From Thermococcus sp. (GTDB lineage Archaea; Methanobacteriota_B; Thermococci; Thermococcales; Thermococcaceae): a DNA stretch of 41,969 nucleotides. How positions within the stretch are numbered: the first letter of the stretch is position 1; each line of letters opens with the position of its first letter. A program made the translations under genes and the position numbers. Positions 7,885-14,934 of this stretch are shown piece by piece. The DNA lies in contig NZ_WAKV01000077.1 in the NCBI RefSeq assembly GCF_015523185.1, forward strand, positions 1-41,969, given 5' to 3'. Under the pieces are notes generated by a model. The model had not been told where the DNA came from. It did no database searches and saw only the letters and a program-made list of their open reading frames with translations.

Positions 7885-8781
7885 TTATCTCTTTTCTCCC
7901 GGCTCTTTTTCAGGAGGTTTTTTGGATGTTGTGTTCGAGGAACTTTCTATGGAGCTTCCCGGGAACGAGGGATGTCCGGGAATTGTGTGGGTGATTTCTC
8001 TGAGCTTTCCTTTCCTTTCCATTTCTCTTAATACCCTTGGAACTTCTTTCAAAAGCTTCAGGATTTCATCGGAATTTCCACTTTTTAGAGCTCGGTCCAA
8101 CTCTGCCCTTAGGAGGAGGAGTTCTGTGGAGTTCGTTTTTTCTATTAATCGGTCGAGTCTTCGAAGTTGTATCTCACCGAAGAACTCTGCCTTTGTTCTC
8201 ACGGTATTCTGGACGACGTTATTCAGGACATTTTCCAATTTTTCACGGGAGGTATGGAGGAGGGCAATTCTATGGGCTAAATCCTCTGTGTCGTTCTCTC
8301 CAAGGGCAGTCCTTACCGCGTTGTAAGCAAAAAGCGTCTGGTTGTAAGCCAGCTCGAGCTCCTTCAGATTTTCTCCTGTAATGTCTCCTGACTCGATTAG
8401 TCTTTTTGCGTATTCGAGGGCACTCTGAGCTATTGAAAGCTCGACTCTGGCGTTTGAAAGCAGGCTCCCAGTGTATTCTTTTTGCTGAGGCTGTTGGCAT
8501 TTGGCCAGCGCAGAGTAGTAAAGCTCCATGGCCTTTAGGGTTTCCTTTATGCTTTCGTTGTAGCTTCCCGCCTTGTAGAGCTCCCAGGCCTTCATCCTAA
8601 CCGCATCGGCATCGGTGGAATTGCACCCTATCTCTTTGGTGTAGTTTGCCAGCCTGTCAAGTGTTAAAAGCAGGCCTCTGGCCTTGGTAGACGCTGAAAT
8701 ACTCCCGGGACTAACCCCATCGGAGTGGGGTATTAACGAAAGGAGGAGCATACCTGCAATCACGAGTGAAATCTCTCTCAC
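7885..8781 (-). CDS. Secreted or membrane-tethered helical protein (copy A)
   Basis: A 298-residue protein with an N-terminal hydrophobic signal sequence (about residues 1-22) followed by almost entirely alpha-helical, charged sequence with N-glycosylation-type NxS/T sites and a hydrophilic Pro/Ser/Lys-rich tail. The repeated pattern LYKAGSYNESIKETLKAMELYYSAL resembles a TPR-like helical hairpin. The GTG start at 8781 is supported by GGTGAT 5 bases upstream. It is the first gene of a two-gene unit with the membrane winged-helix protein and is a diverged relative of the gene at 9782-10921. Function is unknown; a sensor or ligand-binding partner is an inference from pairing. Confidence 0.7.
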   Translation of the reverse strand: MREISLVIAGMLLLSLIPHSDGVSPGSISASTKARGLLLTLDRLANYTKEIGCNSTDADAVRMKAWELYKAGSYNESIKETLKAMELYYSALAKCQQPQQKEYTGSLLSNARVELSIAQSALEYAKRLIESGDITGENLKELELAYNQTLFAYNAVRTALGENDTEDLAHRIALLHTSREKLENVLNNVVQNTVRTKAEFFGEIQLRRLDRLIEKTNSTELLLLRAELDRALKSGNSDEILKLLKEVPRVLREMERKGKLREITHTIPGHPSFPGSSIESSSNTTSKKPPEKEPGEKR

Positions 8782-8810
8782 AGCTTATCACCGTTGTATT
8801 TTACAACTTC

Positions 8811-8821
8811 ACATATACATT
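8811..8821 (-). promoter_or_regulatory. TATA box of the copy A cassette
   Basis: On the minus strand the sequence reads ATGTATATGTG about 35 bases before the GTG start at 8781, predicting a short leader. The palindrome GAAACGTTTC (8847-8856) lies 25 bases further upstream and is a candidate operator. The rest of the 136-base gap shows no gene. Confidence 0.5.
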
Positions 8822-8846
8822 AGGGAAGCGGTGGAACAAAACTCTC

Positions 8847-8856
8847 GAAACGTTTC
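8847..8856. promoter_or_regulatory. GAAACGTTTC palindrome upstream of copy A cassette
   Basis: A perfect 10-base palindrome, with a further GAAAC half-element about 11 bases away. A longer palindrome with the same half-site (GAAAC...GTTTC) precedes the copy B cassette, so both may be targets of the encoded winged-helix proteins. This is an inference from shared half-sites; the spacing differs by four bases. Confidence 0.3.
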
Positions 8857-8917
8857 TCCAAGTTTCTTTCAATTTCTACTTACTTTGGTGTTGAGAGAAG
8901 ATAATATAACGTTTTCC

Positions 8918-9757
8918 CTAACCCCTTAACTCAACCCAGTTCTCTTTCCTTCCCCTGATGATTTTCACGAGTCCCTTCTCTTCGAGGCGTTTGAACATCC
9001 TCCAGGCGGTCGTTTTTGGAATCCCCAGCGCGTCTCGTATTTCCGCCTGACTCGCCCTGCCTCCGTGTTCAACCAGGTATTTCAGCGCGAGCTTTTCTTC
9101 CTCCTTTAGCCCGTCGCTTTTGAGAACCTCTCTGAGGAAACGGGAGCCCTCAAAAGTGCCTCCGTTGTCGGACCGGTTTTTACCCCTCCACCAGGTGATG
9201 ATTCCTCCAGCTCCAAGAACGACCCCTCCAAGGCCCAATACAAGTTTAAGTGGACTTTCTTGTCTGTTTTGAACCTGGGGAGGGTTCTCGATGATGTAGG
9301 AGACGCTCTGATTTCCGGGGGGCATAGTTATGGACGTTCCACTTATCCTGAGTGGGATGTCACTTAAATCAACAATCATGGAATTTTCTGGGAGGACAAC
9401 CTCAAATGGAACCCCGGAGGAAAAGTTCAGCGTCCAGACGATTCCATTCTTCGAAGTTAAGTCGGGTGTATAGTAGGAAACCCTGACGAGCTCCGTGCTT
9501 CCGGGATATATTAACAGCGTTCCGTTAATTGTCTGGAAATCAATGGGGTTTCCCTCTGAGTCTTCAACAATAACGTCCTGGGCGTGCTCCGGAATAGAAA
9601 CTATGATTGGAACCGTGCGATTATCGGGTATAATCGAGAGCTCCACTTTAACGTAACCGTCCTCGTAAACGATTAGTTTAACCGTCTCTTGGGCGAGAAC
9701 GGGGGAAGCAAAGAGGAACACGATGAAAACCACTGCCATGCATTGGAGCCGTTTCAT
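8918..9757 (-). CDS. Membrane-anchored winged-helix regulator with extracellular beta domain (copy B)
   Basis: A 279-residue paralogue of the 6870-7868 protein with the same order: signal peptide (1-22), extracellular beta-rich domain with YEDGYVKVEL and the shared MPPGNQSVSYI segment, one transmembrane helix (about 172-192), then a winged-helix domain carrying the same GIPKTTAWRMFKRLEEKGLV core. It lacks the long Ser/Thr/Pro stalk of copy A. The ATG at 9757 follows a GGAGGTGGAGG site. It sits 24 bases after the helical protein gene at 9782-10921, so the pair is cotranscribed. I infer a transmembrane one-component transcription factor; signal and targets are unknown. Confidence 0.8.
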   Translation of the reverse strand: MKRLQCMAVVFIVFLFASPVLAQETVKLIVYEDGYVKVELSIIPDNRTVPIIVSIPEHAQDVIVEDSEGNPIDFQTINGTLLIYPGSTELVRVSYYTPDLTSKNGIVWTLNFSSGVPFEVVLPENSMIVDLSDIPLRISGTSITMPPGNQSVSYIIENPPQVQNRQESPLKLVLGLGGVVLGAGGIITWWRGKNRSDNGGTFEGSRFLREVLKSDGLKEEEKLALKYLVEHGGRASQAEIRDALGIPKTTAWRMFKRLEEKGLVKIIRGRKENWVELRG

Positions 9758-9781
9758 TCCTCCACCTCCAAAATGAAAGGG

Positions 9782-10921
9782 TTAGGAGTGAGCCTTTATG
9801 AAGGCCTCCACCTCTTTGAGGAGGGTAAGCACACTATCAAAGTGTTCTTTGGCCTTCTCTGGGTGTCCTGTGCGAAGCAGACGAATTCCAAGTTTGTACT
9901 CGTTCATGGCCGCTTTTAGTTGAACCTCCGCCTTCGAAACATCCACACCTTCTCGCTTGAGTTTCATTAACTCCCTGCCGTCTTGGATAAGCTTCCCGTG
10001 GAGTTCCCTGAGCGCTTCAACGTTGTTGCTCCACCAGGAGTGGCCTCTCACCTTAACTTTTTCCCTCCCCAAGACTCTCTGGAAGTTCCTGATAACGTTC
10101 CTCTTCTCGATTATTAAGTTGAGTGCCTCGTCCCACCTGCCCTCGTCTGCGAGGGCCCTGACACGGGTGTAGAGCTCAAGGAACGCGCTGTACGTCTGGT
10201 TCAGCTTGGGGTTCGGGTTTTCACTCAGGGTTCTGTTGGCGAGCTCAATTGCCCGTTTGCCCCTCTCAAGGAAGCGCTCCACGATTTTCTCAGAGTTCTG
10301 GTGGAGCATCTCGGTTCTAAGCTCCCTAAGGGCCTCGTCGAGCCGGGCCTTCTTTTCGAGAGCAACCTTGTAGTCCTCCCTGGCCTTCGTCAGGTTCCCA
10401 GAGCGAATGTCCTCCATCACAAGCTTGAACGCATCGAGGGTTTCGTTGTAGAGCCTGCTTGCGCTGGTAACGTTTAGACCCCGCTCCTCCGCAACGGAGA
10501 TAAGCCTACCTGCGTAGCGGAGGTAAGCCCTCGCTCTCTCCACCTGAGCCCTGAGATGGATGTTTGGACCAATCGCAGGAGTCTTGACATCCATCTCGGA
10601 GAGGACGAGCTTGTAGTAGTGCATTGCCATGAGCGCATCAATCATCGAGGCATTGTAGTTACCCTCTTTGAACTCGCTGAGGGCTTTACTGTAGTGCTCC
10701 TCTGCCAGCTGGTAATATGTCGAGTCCGTCATGTTCTCAGGAACCCCGGTCTCTACGACCTCGGCCAGCTTTTTGAGGTTGTTTATGAGCTTCTCGGCTA
10801 CGGCCTTCTCCTGCGGAATCTCGTCTGTGGTCGAACTCGAACCGCTCGCGAGGGCAAAGGGCACGATGCTTCCGAAGAGCAGGGCCACCAATACTACCAC
10901 GGCCCACTGCTTCACGGCCAT
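9782..10921 (-). CDS. Secreted or membrane-tethered helical protein (copy B)
   Basis: A 379-residue protein with an N-terminal signal segment (WAVVVLVALLFGSIVPFALA) followed by an all-helical body rich in Glu, Lys, Arg and Leu, with motifs such as HYSKALSEFKEGNYNASMIDALMAMHYYKL that match the corresponding part of copy A. The ATG at 10921 is preferred over the GTG at 10928-10930 because a GGGTGG site lies 5 bases before it. It heads a two-gene transcript with the copy B winged-helix protein. No enzymatic motif is visible. It probably acts outside the cell membrane; partnership with the regulator is inferred from the conserved pairing. Confidence 0.7.
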   Translation of the reverse strand: MAVKQWAVVVLVALLFGSIVPFALASGSSSTTDEIPQEKAVAEKLINNLKKLAEVVETGVPENMTDSTYYQLAEEHYSKALSEFKEGNYNASMIDALMAMHYYKLVLSEMDVKTPAIGPNIHLRAQVERARAYLRYAGRLISVAEERGLNVTSASRLYNETLDAFKLVMEDIRSGNLTKAREDYKVALEKKARLDEALRELRTEMLHQNSEKIVERFLERGKRAIELANRTLSENPNPKLNQTYSAFLELYTRVRALADEGRWDEALNLIIEKRNVIRNFQRVLGREKVKVRGHSWWSNNVEALRELHGKLIQDGRELMKLKREGVDVSKAEVQLKAAMNEYKLGIRLLRTGHPEKAKEHFDSVLTLLKEVEAFIKAHS

Positions 10922-10946
10922 CACCGCCACCCACTACTCCCCAGGA

Positions 10947-10956
10947 CTATTTTAGG
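10947..10956 (-). promoter_or_regulatory. TATA box of the copy B cassette
   Basis: On the minus strand CCTAAAATAG is centred about 30 bases before the ATG at 10921, giving a leader of only a few bases. A perfect 16-base palindrome lies 8 bases further upstream. Confidence 0.5.
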
Positions 10957-10963
10957 GTCGTGG

Positions 10964-10979
10964 TGAAACGCGCGTTTCA
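10964..10979. promoter_or_regulatory. Perfect 16-base palindrome TGAAACGCGCGTTTCA
   Basis: This exact palindrome lies just upstream of the TATA box of the copy B cassette and overlaps the stop codon of the preceding 90-residue protein gene. Position immediately upstream of TATA/BRE fits an activator or autoregulatory site. The half-site recurs before copy A. Binding protein unknown. Confidence 0.45.
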
Positions 10980-11249
10980 AATCGTTCCTTTCTCCTCAAG
11001 CTCCTTTGCAAGGAGTGCGACGGTCAGAATACCCTCCAAAATGCTCCCAAAGTTTGGAGTCTCACCAAACTGGGCGAAAAGGGTTCCATAGTTGGGATGC
11101 CAAGCATCGACCTGCTTCCTGTCTCTGGCAGTTATAATATAAACCACCCACCCCCTTTCCTCTAGCCAGTCAACGAGCTTCCAGGCATCGGCCATGTTTT
11201 CAACTTCGAAACCAAACTTCTCCCGAACTTTCCCGATGAGTTCCTCCAT
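10977..11249 (-). CDS. Small conserved-looking protein of unknown function
   Basis: A 90-residue soluble protein. The predicted fold alternates helix and strand (WLEERGWVVYIITARDRKQVDAW), but I recognise no family. It begins 4 bases after the stop of the TSUP permease at 11254-12006, so it is very likely cotranscribed and may act with it. No cysteines or obvious metal ligands are present. The ATG is preceded by a GGTGATTCC-type site. Confidence 0.65.
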   Translation of the reverse strand: MEELIGKVREKFGFEVENMADAWKLVDWLEERGWVVYIITARDRKQVDAWHPNYGTLFAQFGETPNFGSILEGILTVALLAKELEEKGTI

Positions 11250-11253
11250 GGAA

Positions 11254-12006
11254 TCACCTCAACCCGCTGATTATCATTCTGATTGCCAGCAAAAGCATGA
11301 CCACAGCAAAGGCAGTCTTTAGGTTCCTTGCCTTAATCCTTTCGGCGAGTCTCGCACCTATCTGTGCCCCCACAATCAGTCCCGGCACGAGGAGGAGAAG
11401 CCAGTGAATGTCCACGTTGCCGAGGTAATAGTGCTTGAGTGCACTGCTCGTTGAAGTGAACACTATCGCAAAGCTTGACGTGGCCACCGCATAGTGCATC
11501 GGCATTCCAAGCCAGACAAGGAACGGAACGTTTATGATTCCTCCCCCAACTCCAAGGAGGCCACTCGCTATCCCTGAGAAGAATCCGCCAATTGGAACAA
11601 GCCTGTAGTCTATTTTAATCTCACTGGGCCTGGTCTCATTCAGTTCAACGGTTTCCTTTCGGTAAGTCCGGTAAGCTACGAAGAGGAGCGTTACGCCGAA
11701 AATGACCTTCAGCTCTCTCGGGGTAACGTACGTCGTCATGACTGCGCCCAGGTATGCCCCAACTATGGCAGGAATCGAGAGCAGAACGCCTGTTTTGTAG
11801 TGTATAAGCCCCCTTCTTGAGTAAGCTATAGTGGAGCTCAGTGCCGTGAACACGACCGCCGCACTTGAGGTTCCAACGGCCCGATGAATCCCCACGCCCA
11901 CAATGTTTAAAACCGGAACTAACACGAAGCCTCCGCCGAGACCGAAGAGGGCAGAGACTATTCCAACCGTGACCCCAACGGCAAAGTAAAGGGCGTAGTT
12001 ATTCAT
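11254..12006 (-). CDS. TauE/SafE (TSUP) family permease, copy 1
   Basis: A 250-residue membrane protein with about eight hydrophobic segments in two repeats, each opening with a Gly-rich motif (LFGLGGGFVLVP and LLGVGGGIINVPF) typical of TSUP transporters, which export or import sulfite, sulfonates and other organic anions. The start at 12006 is chosen because it aligns exactly with the paralogue at 12577-13341 and because a TATA-like TTTTATAAAAA lies about 27 bases upstream, implying a leaderless or very short-leader transcript. Upstream in-frame codons back to 12090 would place the TATA box inside the gene. Substrate is not deducible. Confidence 0.88.
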   Translation of the reverse strand: MNNYALYFAVGVTVGIVSALFGLGGGFVLVPVLNIVGVGIHRAVGTSSAAVVFTALSSTIAYSRRGLIHYKTGVLLSIPAIVGAYLGAVMTTYVTPRELKVIFGVTLLFVAYRTYRKETVELNETRPSEIKIDYRLVPIGGFFSGIASGLLGVGGGIINVPFLVWLGMPMHYAVATSSFAIVFTSTSSALKHYYLGNVDIHWLLLLVPGLIVGAQIGARLAERIKARNLKTAFAVVMLLLAIRMIISGLR

Positions 12007-12019
12007 GGTAGATAGTTTC

Positions 12020-12034
12020 TCCCCGTTTTTATAA
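12020..12034 (-). promoter_or_regulatory. TATA box of TSUP copy 1 (leaderless start)
   Basis: Read on the minus strand, GTTTTATAAAAACGG is centred about 25-27 bases from the ATG at 12006, so the transcript should start at or within a few bases of the start codon. There is no GGTG site before that ATG, consistent with a leaderless message. Confidence 0.5.
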
Positions 12035-12073
12035 AACTGACGAAAGCCTTTTACTGAATAAGAAACCAGATTC

Positions 12074-12610
12074 ATGGAAGCAAAGGCCATATCCTACTGG
12101 TTCATCTTCAGTCTAGGGTTTACACTTACACAGCCGGGAGCTGTAGCCTTTGCACACTGGGACGCTCCCTACGCTTTTACAAAGACCTTTCAGTGTGGCT
12201 GAGCTGTTCAGGGGTGTTTCTCGTTCTTGTAACCCTTTATGGCCTAATTCAGTGAAAAGGGGAAGCTGGACCAGGTTCACCCCATTGGGGTGGGAGTTTT
12301 GGCAACGCTCACACTCTTCCTCGGCTACTGGGCTGAGGGTTTTATGGGGAGCATATAGGATACGGAAGTTCCAATGCCGTGATGTTCCTAATCGGCAGTT
12401 TTATGGGACTTTTTCTGGCTTAATGCTACTCCCCCATGATGATTCCCTATCCCTTTGTTAGCGGGTTAAGGGGGCTTTATCGGACCTACAATAGACCCCT
12501 TTTAACGGCGTGGGTTATTTCACTAGCTATCTCACTGGTTCTCAGTGAGCTCTGCCTAAAAGCCAGAAGAAAAGAGCTAAAGAATGGCAAAGCCAAGGCC
12601 CTTGAGAATC
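12074..12610 (+). pseudogene. Decayed multi-pass membrane protein gene
   Basis: On the plus strand, membrane-protein-like sequence continues across several frames: MEAKAISYWFIFSLGFTLTQ from 12074, then FYKDLSVWLSCSGVFLVL in another frame, KGKLDQVHPIGVGVLATL after an in-frame TGA, YGSSNAVMFLIGSFMG after a TAG, and MIPYPFVSGLRGLYRTYN with a final hydrophobic helix and basic tail. At least three frame changes and two stops are needed to join them. The family is not recognised. The gene lies between two TSUP permease genes on the opposite strand, and its tail overlaps the 3' end of TSUP copy 2. It is dead as written. Confidence 0.65.
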
Positions 12611-13341
12611 ATCCTCAGGGCTAAAAGGGCCATAACAACGGCGAAGGCCTTTTTTAGGGAAGATGCCCTCATTCTCTTCGCTATTTTCGCCCCAAGCTGT
12701 GCGCCGATTATCAACCCGGGAACAAGGAGAACGAGCCACTGAACTTCCACATTGCCCATCGCGTAGTGCTTTAACGCTCCAGCGGTGGCCGTGAATACTA
12801 TTGCAAAGCTTGACGTGGCCACCGCGTAGTGAATGGGCAGTCCAAGGTACGTAAGGAGAGGCACGTTGATTATACCCCCACCTATTCCGAGTAGCCCACT
12901 CGCTATTCCAGCGAAAAAGCCCCCCACCGGAATAAGCCTGTAGTTCACCTTAACGTCTTTGAGTTTAACCTCGCCCGGTTCTGCCGTCTTCTTGCGGTAT
13001 ATTCTCACCGCAACGAGAATTAATGTAAGGCCAAAAATCACCTTCAGCTGAGAGGCACTTATAAAACTCGTGAGCCAAGCACCAATGTATGCTCCGGGGA
13101 TGGCCGTTGAAGCCAGCAGAAGGCCAGCATTGTAGTGTATCCTCCTCTGCCTGTGGTACGCTATGGCCGAGCTGAGAGAAGTGAAGACAACGGCCGCGCT
13201 GGAGGTTCCGACTGCATGATGCATCTCAACGCCGAGGAAGTTCAGGGTTGGCACTATCAGAAAGCCTCCCCCCAGACCGAAGAGCGCCGCGAGGATTCCG
13301 ATGAAGAGGCCAATGGCGAGGTAGCCAAAGTATCTCAGCAT
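12577..13341 (-). CDS. TauE/SafE (TSUP) family permease, copy 2
   Basis: A 254-residue paralogue of the permease at 11254-12006, alignable over its whole length (LFGLGGGFLIVPTLNFLGVEMHHAVGTSSAAVVFT and LLGIGGGIINVPLLTYLG). The ATG follows a GGTGATT site. It begins 4 bases after the unknown gene at 13346-13804, which itself follows a 2-hydroxyacid dehydrogenase, so the three form one operon. Context suggests transport of a small organic anion related to the dehydrogenase substrate, but TSUP substrates vary widely and this is inference. Confidence 0.88.
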   Translation of the reverse strand: MLRYFGYLAIGLFIGILAALFGLGGGFLIVPTLNFLGVEMHHAVGTSSAAVVFTSLSSAIAYHRQRRIHYNAGLLLASTAIPGAYIGAWLTSFISASQLKVIFGLTLILVAVRIYRKKTAEPGEVKLKDVKVNYRLIPVGGFFAGIASGLLGIGGGIINVPLLTYLGLPIHYAVATSSFAIVFTATAGALKHYAMGNVEVQWLVLLVPGLIIGAQLGAKIAKRMRASSLKKAFAVVMALLALRMILKGLGFAIL

Positions 13342-13345
13342 TGAA

Positions 13346-13804
13346 TCACCATTCGAAGGCTACTGCTTCAATCAGCTTTATCAGGGCTTCACTATCTATC
13401 CCCTTGAAGCCTTTCGGAAGGCCGAGTCCCTTCTCCTCGCTCCGCTGGTAGTTTATTCCGTTCCTTTCGGCTATCTCAACTACTCTTTCAGGAGTCTTGC
13501 CCACGACCGGACCTTTGCCGGGCTCTCCGTTGAGAATTCTGAGCTCGATTATCTCCCCATTGAACTCCGGAACGACTCCAAAGGCGAAGATGTTCCGCCC
13601 CGGAACGTCGTGGTCGGTTAAATCGGCTATCGCCTTAACTGAAACCTCGACGAGTGGCCACTCCCCGGGGTTCTCAACTACGAAGGCGAGCCTGTCGGTG
13701 AACTCGCCCTCGTCGTCGCCGAACTCGAATACCAGACCACCGCTTTCTTCAAAAACCTCGCCGTAAGGCTCGAGGAGTTCCTTGAGTTTTTCCTTCCAGT
13801 CCAT
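13346..13804 (-). CDS. Acidic protein of unknown function in permease operon
   Basis: A 152-residue soluble, strongly acidic protein (runs such as FEFGDDEGEF). I do not recognise a family. The start at 13804 is preferred over GTG at 13813 because GGTGAT overlaps the latter and precedes the ATG by 4 bases. It sits between the dehydrogenase gene (10-base gap) and TSUP copy 2 (4-base gap), so it probably shares their task. No cysteine or catalytic signature is visible. Confidence 0.7.
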   Translation of the reverse strand: MDWKEKLKELLEPYGEVFEESGGLVFEFGDDEGEFTDRLAFVVENPGEWPLVEVSVKAIADLTDHDVPGRNIFAFGVVPEFNGEIIELRILNGEPGKGPVVGKTPERVVEIAERNGINYQRSEEKGLGLPKGFKGIDSEALIKLIEAVAFEW

Positions 13805-13814
13805 GGTAATCACC

Positions 13815-14816
13815 TTAAAGCATCTTGATCTCTTCCGGTGGGCGGATTTTGAGGACTTCCCTGTTGACCAGAGTATCGGGAACCTCTCCCCGGAGAACTG
13901 AGAGGAGGTTCTTTACCGCCTGAAAGCCCATATCCTCCATGGCCTCCTTTGAGAGGCCTGCGTAGTGGGGAGTTAGAACGGTCTCCCACTCGTATTCGAA
14001 AAGCTCGTGCTCCTGAACGGGCTCTTTCTCGAAGACATCGGTGGCGTAGCCCTTGAGTTTGCCCTCCTCGATGGCCTTGGTGACGGCGTTCTCATCGACG
14101 AGGGTTCCCCTACCAATGTTCACGAGGTATTTGCCTTCGAGGAGCTTCAGCCTCTCCTCGTTGATTACGTGGTAAGTTTCTGGTGTAGCCGGCAGTGCTA
14201 AAATAATGATATCGCTCTCCCTTAAGACGTCATCCAGTGGCATGTAAACGGCTCCGACTTCTCTCTCAATATCATGCTTCCTCGAACGCGACCAGTAAAG
14301 TATCTCCGTTCCCATCGCCTTCATTCTCTTCGCGATGGCCTTCCCTATCGCACCCATGCCAAGGATTCCTACCTTTTTGCCGTAGACCGTCTCTATCTCC
14401 TTGAAACCGCTCCAGACGGTTTTGTGGGAGTCCCACTTCCCGGAGCGAATGAACTTATCCGCGTAGGCTATCTTCCTCAGGAGGGCTATCGTTAAGCCGA
14501 CCGCGAACTCAGCTACCGCTTCGCTGAGCCATCCAGAAACCTTGGTAACGTAAATTCCCCTCTCCGTTGCTTTCTTCACGTCAACGTGGTCGTAGCCGGC
14601 TGAGTGACAACTTATGACCTTGAGCCTCTCGGCCTTTTCTATAACCTCCCCGGGAACGGGGTTCAGTGGGGAAACGATTAGTCCGTCGTATTTTCCTATC
14701 ATCTCTTTGAGCTCATCGACGCTCGGGTAGAGGACAACATCAACGTCAGCGTATTTCTTGAGCTCCTCAAGCGGTTTGCTCTTCATCTTGAAAAGAACGG
14801 CAACCCTTGGTCTCAT
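13815..14816 (-). CDS. D-isomer-specific 2-hydroxyacid dehydrogenase
   Basis: A 333-residue cytosolic NAD(P)-dependent oxidoreductase interconverting a 2-keto acid and a D-2-hydroxy acid. The Rossmann motif GMGAIG is at residues 153-158. The catalytic triad is visible as Arg236 (NIGRGTLV), Glu265 (FEKEP) and His284 (TPHYAG). It could be a glyoxylate/hydroxypyruvate reductase or a D-lactate-type enzyme; the sequence alone does not decide. The ATG is preceded by AAGGTGATGTT, and TCTTATTA at about 14852-14860 is a plausible TATA box. First gene of an operon with an unknown protein and a TSUP permease. Confidence 0.92.
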   Translation of the reverse strand: MRPRVAVLFKMKSKPLEELKKYADVDVVLYPSVDELKEMIGKYDGLIVSPLNPVPGEVIEKAERLKVISCHSAGYDHVDVKKATERGIYVTKVSGWLSEAVAEFAVGLTIALLRKIAYADKFIRSGKWDSHKTVWSGFKEIETVYGKKVGILGMGAIGKAIAKRMKAMGTEILYWSRSRKHDIEREVGAVYMPLDDVLRESDIIILALPATPETYHVINEERLKLLEGKYLVNIGRGTLVDENAVTKAIEEGKLKGYATDVFEKEPVQEHELFEYEWETVLTPHYAGLSKEAMEDMGFQAVKNLLSVLRGEVPDTLVNREVLKIRPPEEIKML

Positions 14817-14895
14817 AACATCACCTTGAGACTTCTATCGAAACGACCCTAATAAGATTTCCGGAGTCTTAAGATTTGATAACAGTCCAAGAAAG

Positions 14896-14904
14896 CTTAA
14901 AAAC
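14896..14904 (+). promoter_or_regulatory. TATA box of proS
   Basis: GCTTAAAAA lies so that transcription should start near 14922, giving a leader of about a dozen bases that contains the AGGTGGT ribosome binding site. The divergent region 14817-14934 also carries the promoter of the 2-hydroxyacid dehydrogenase operon on the other strand. Confidence 0.6.
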
Positions 14905-14934
14905 TCCTTCCTGTTCTCTCTTTAGGTGGTGCTC

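Noticed and set aside
12007-12090. A longer N-terminus for TSUP copy 1
   Set aside because: It would include the TATA-like element, has no ribosome binding site, and does not align with the paralogue.
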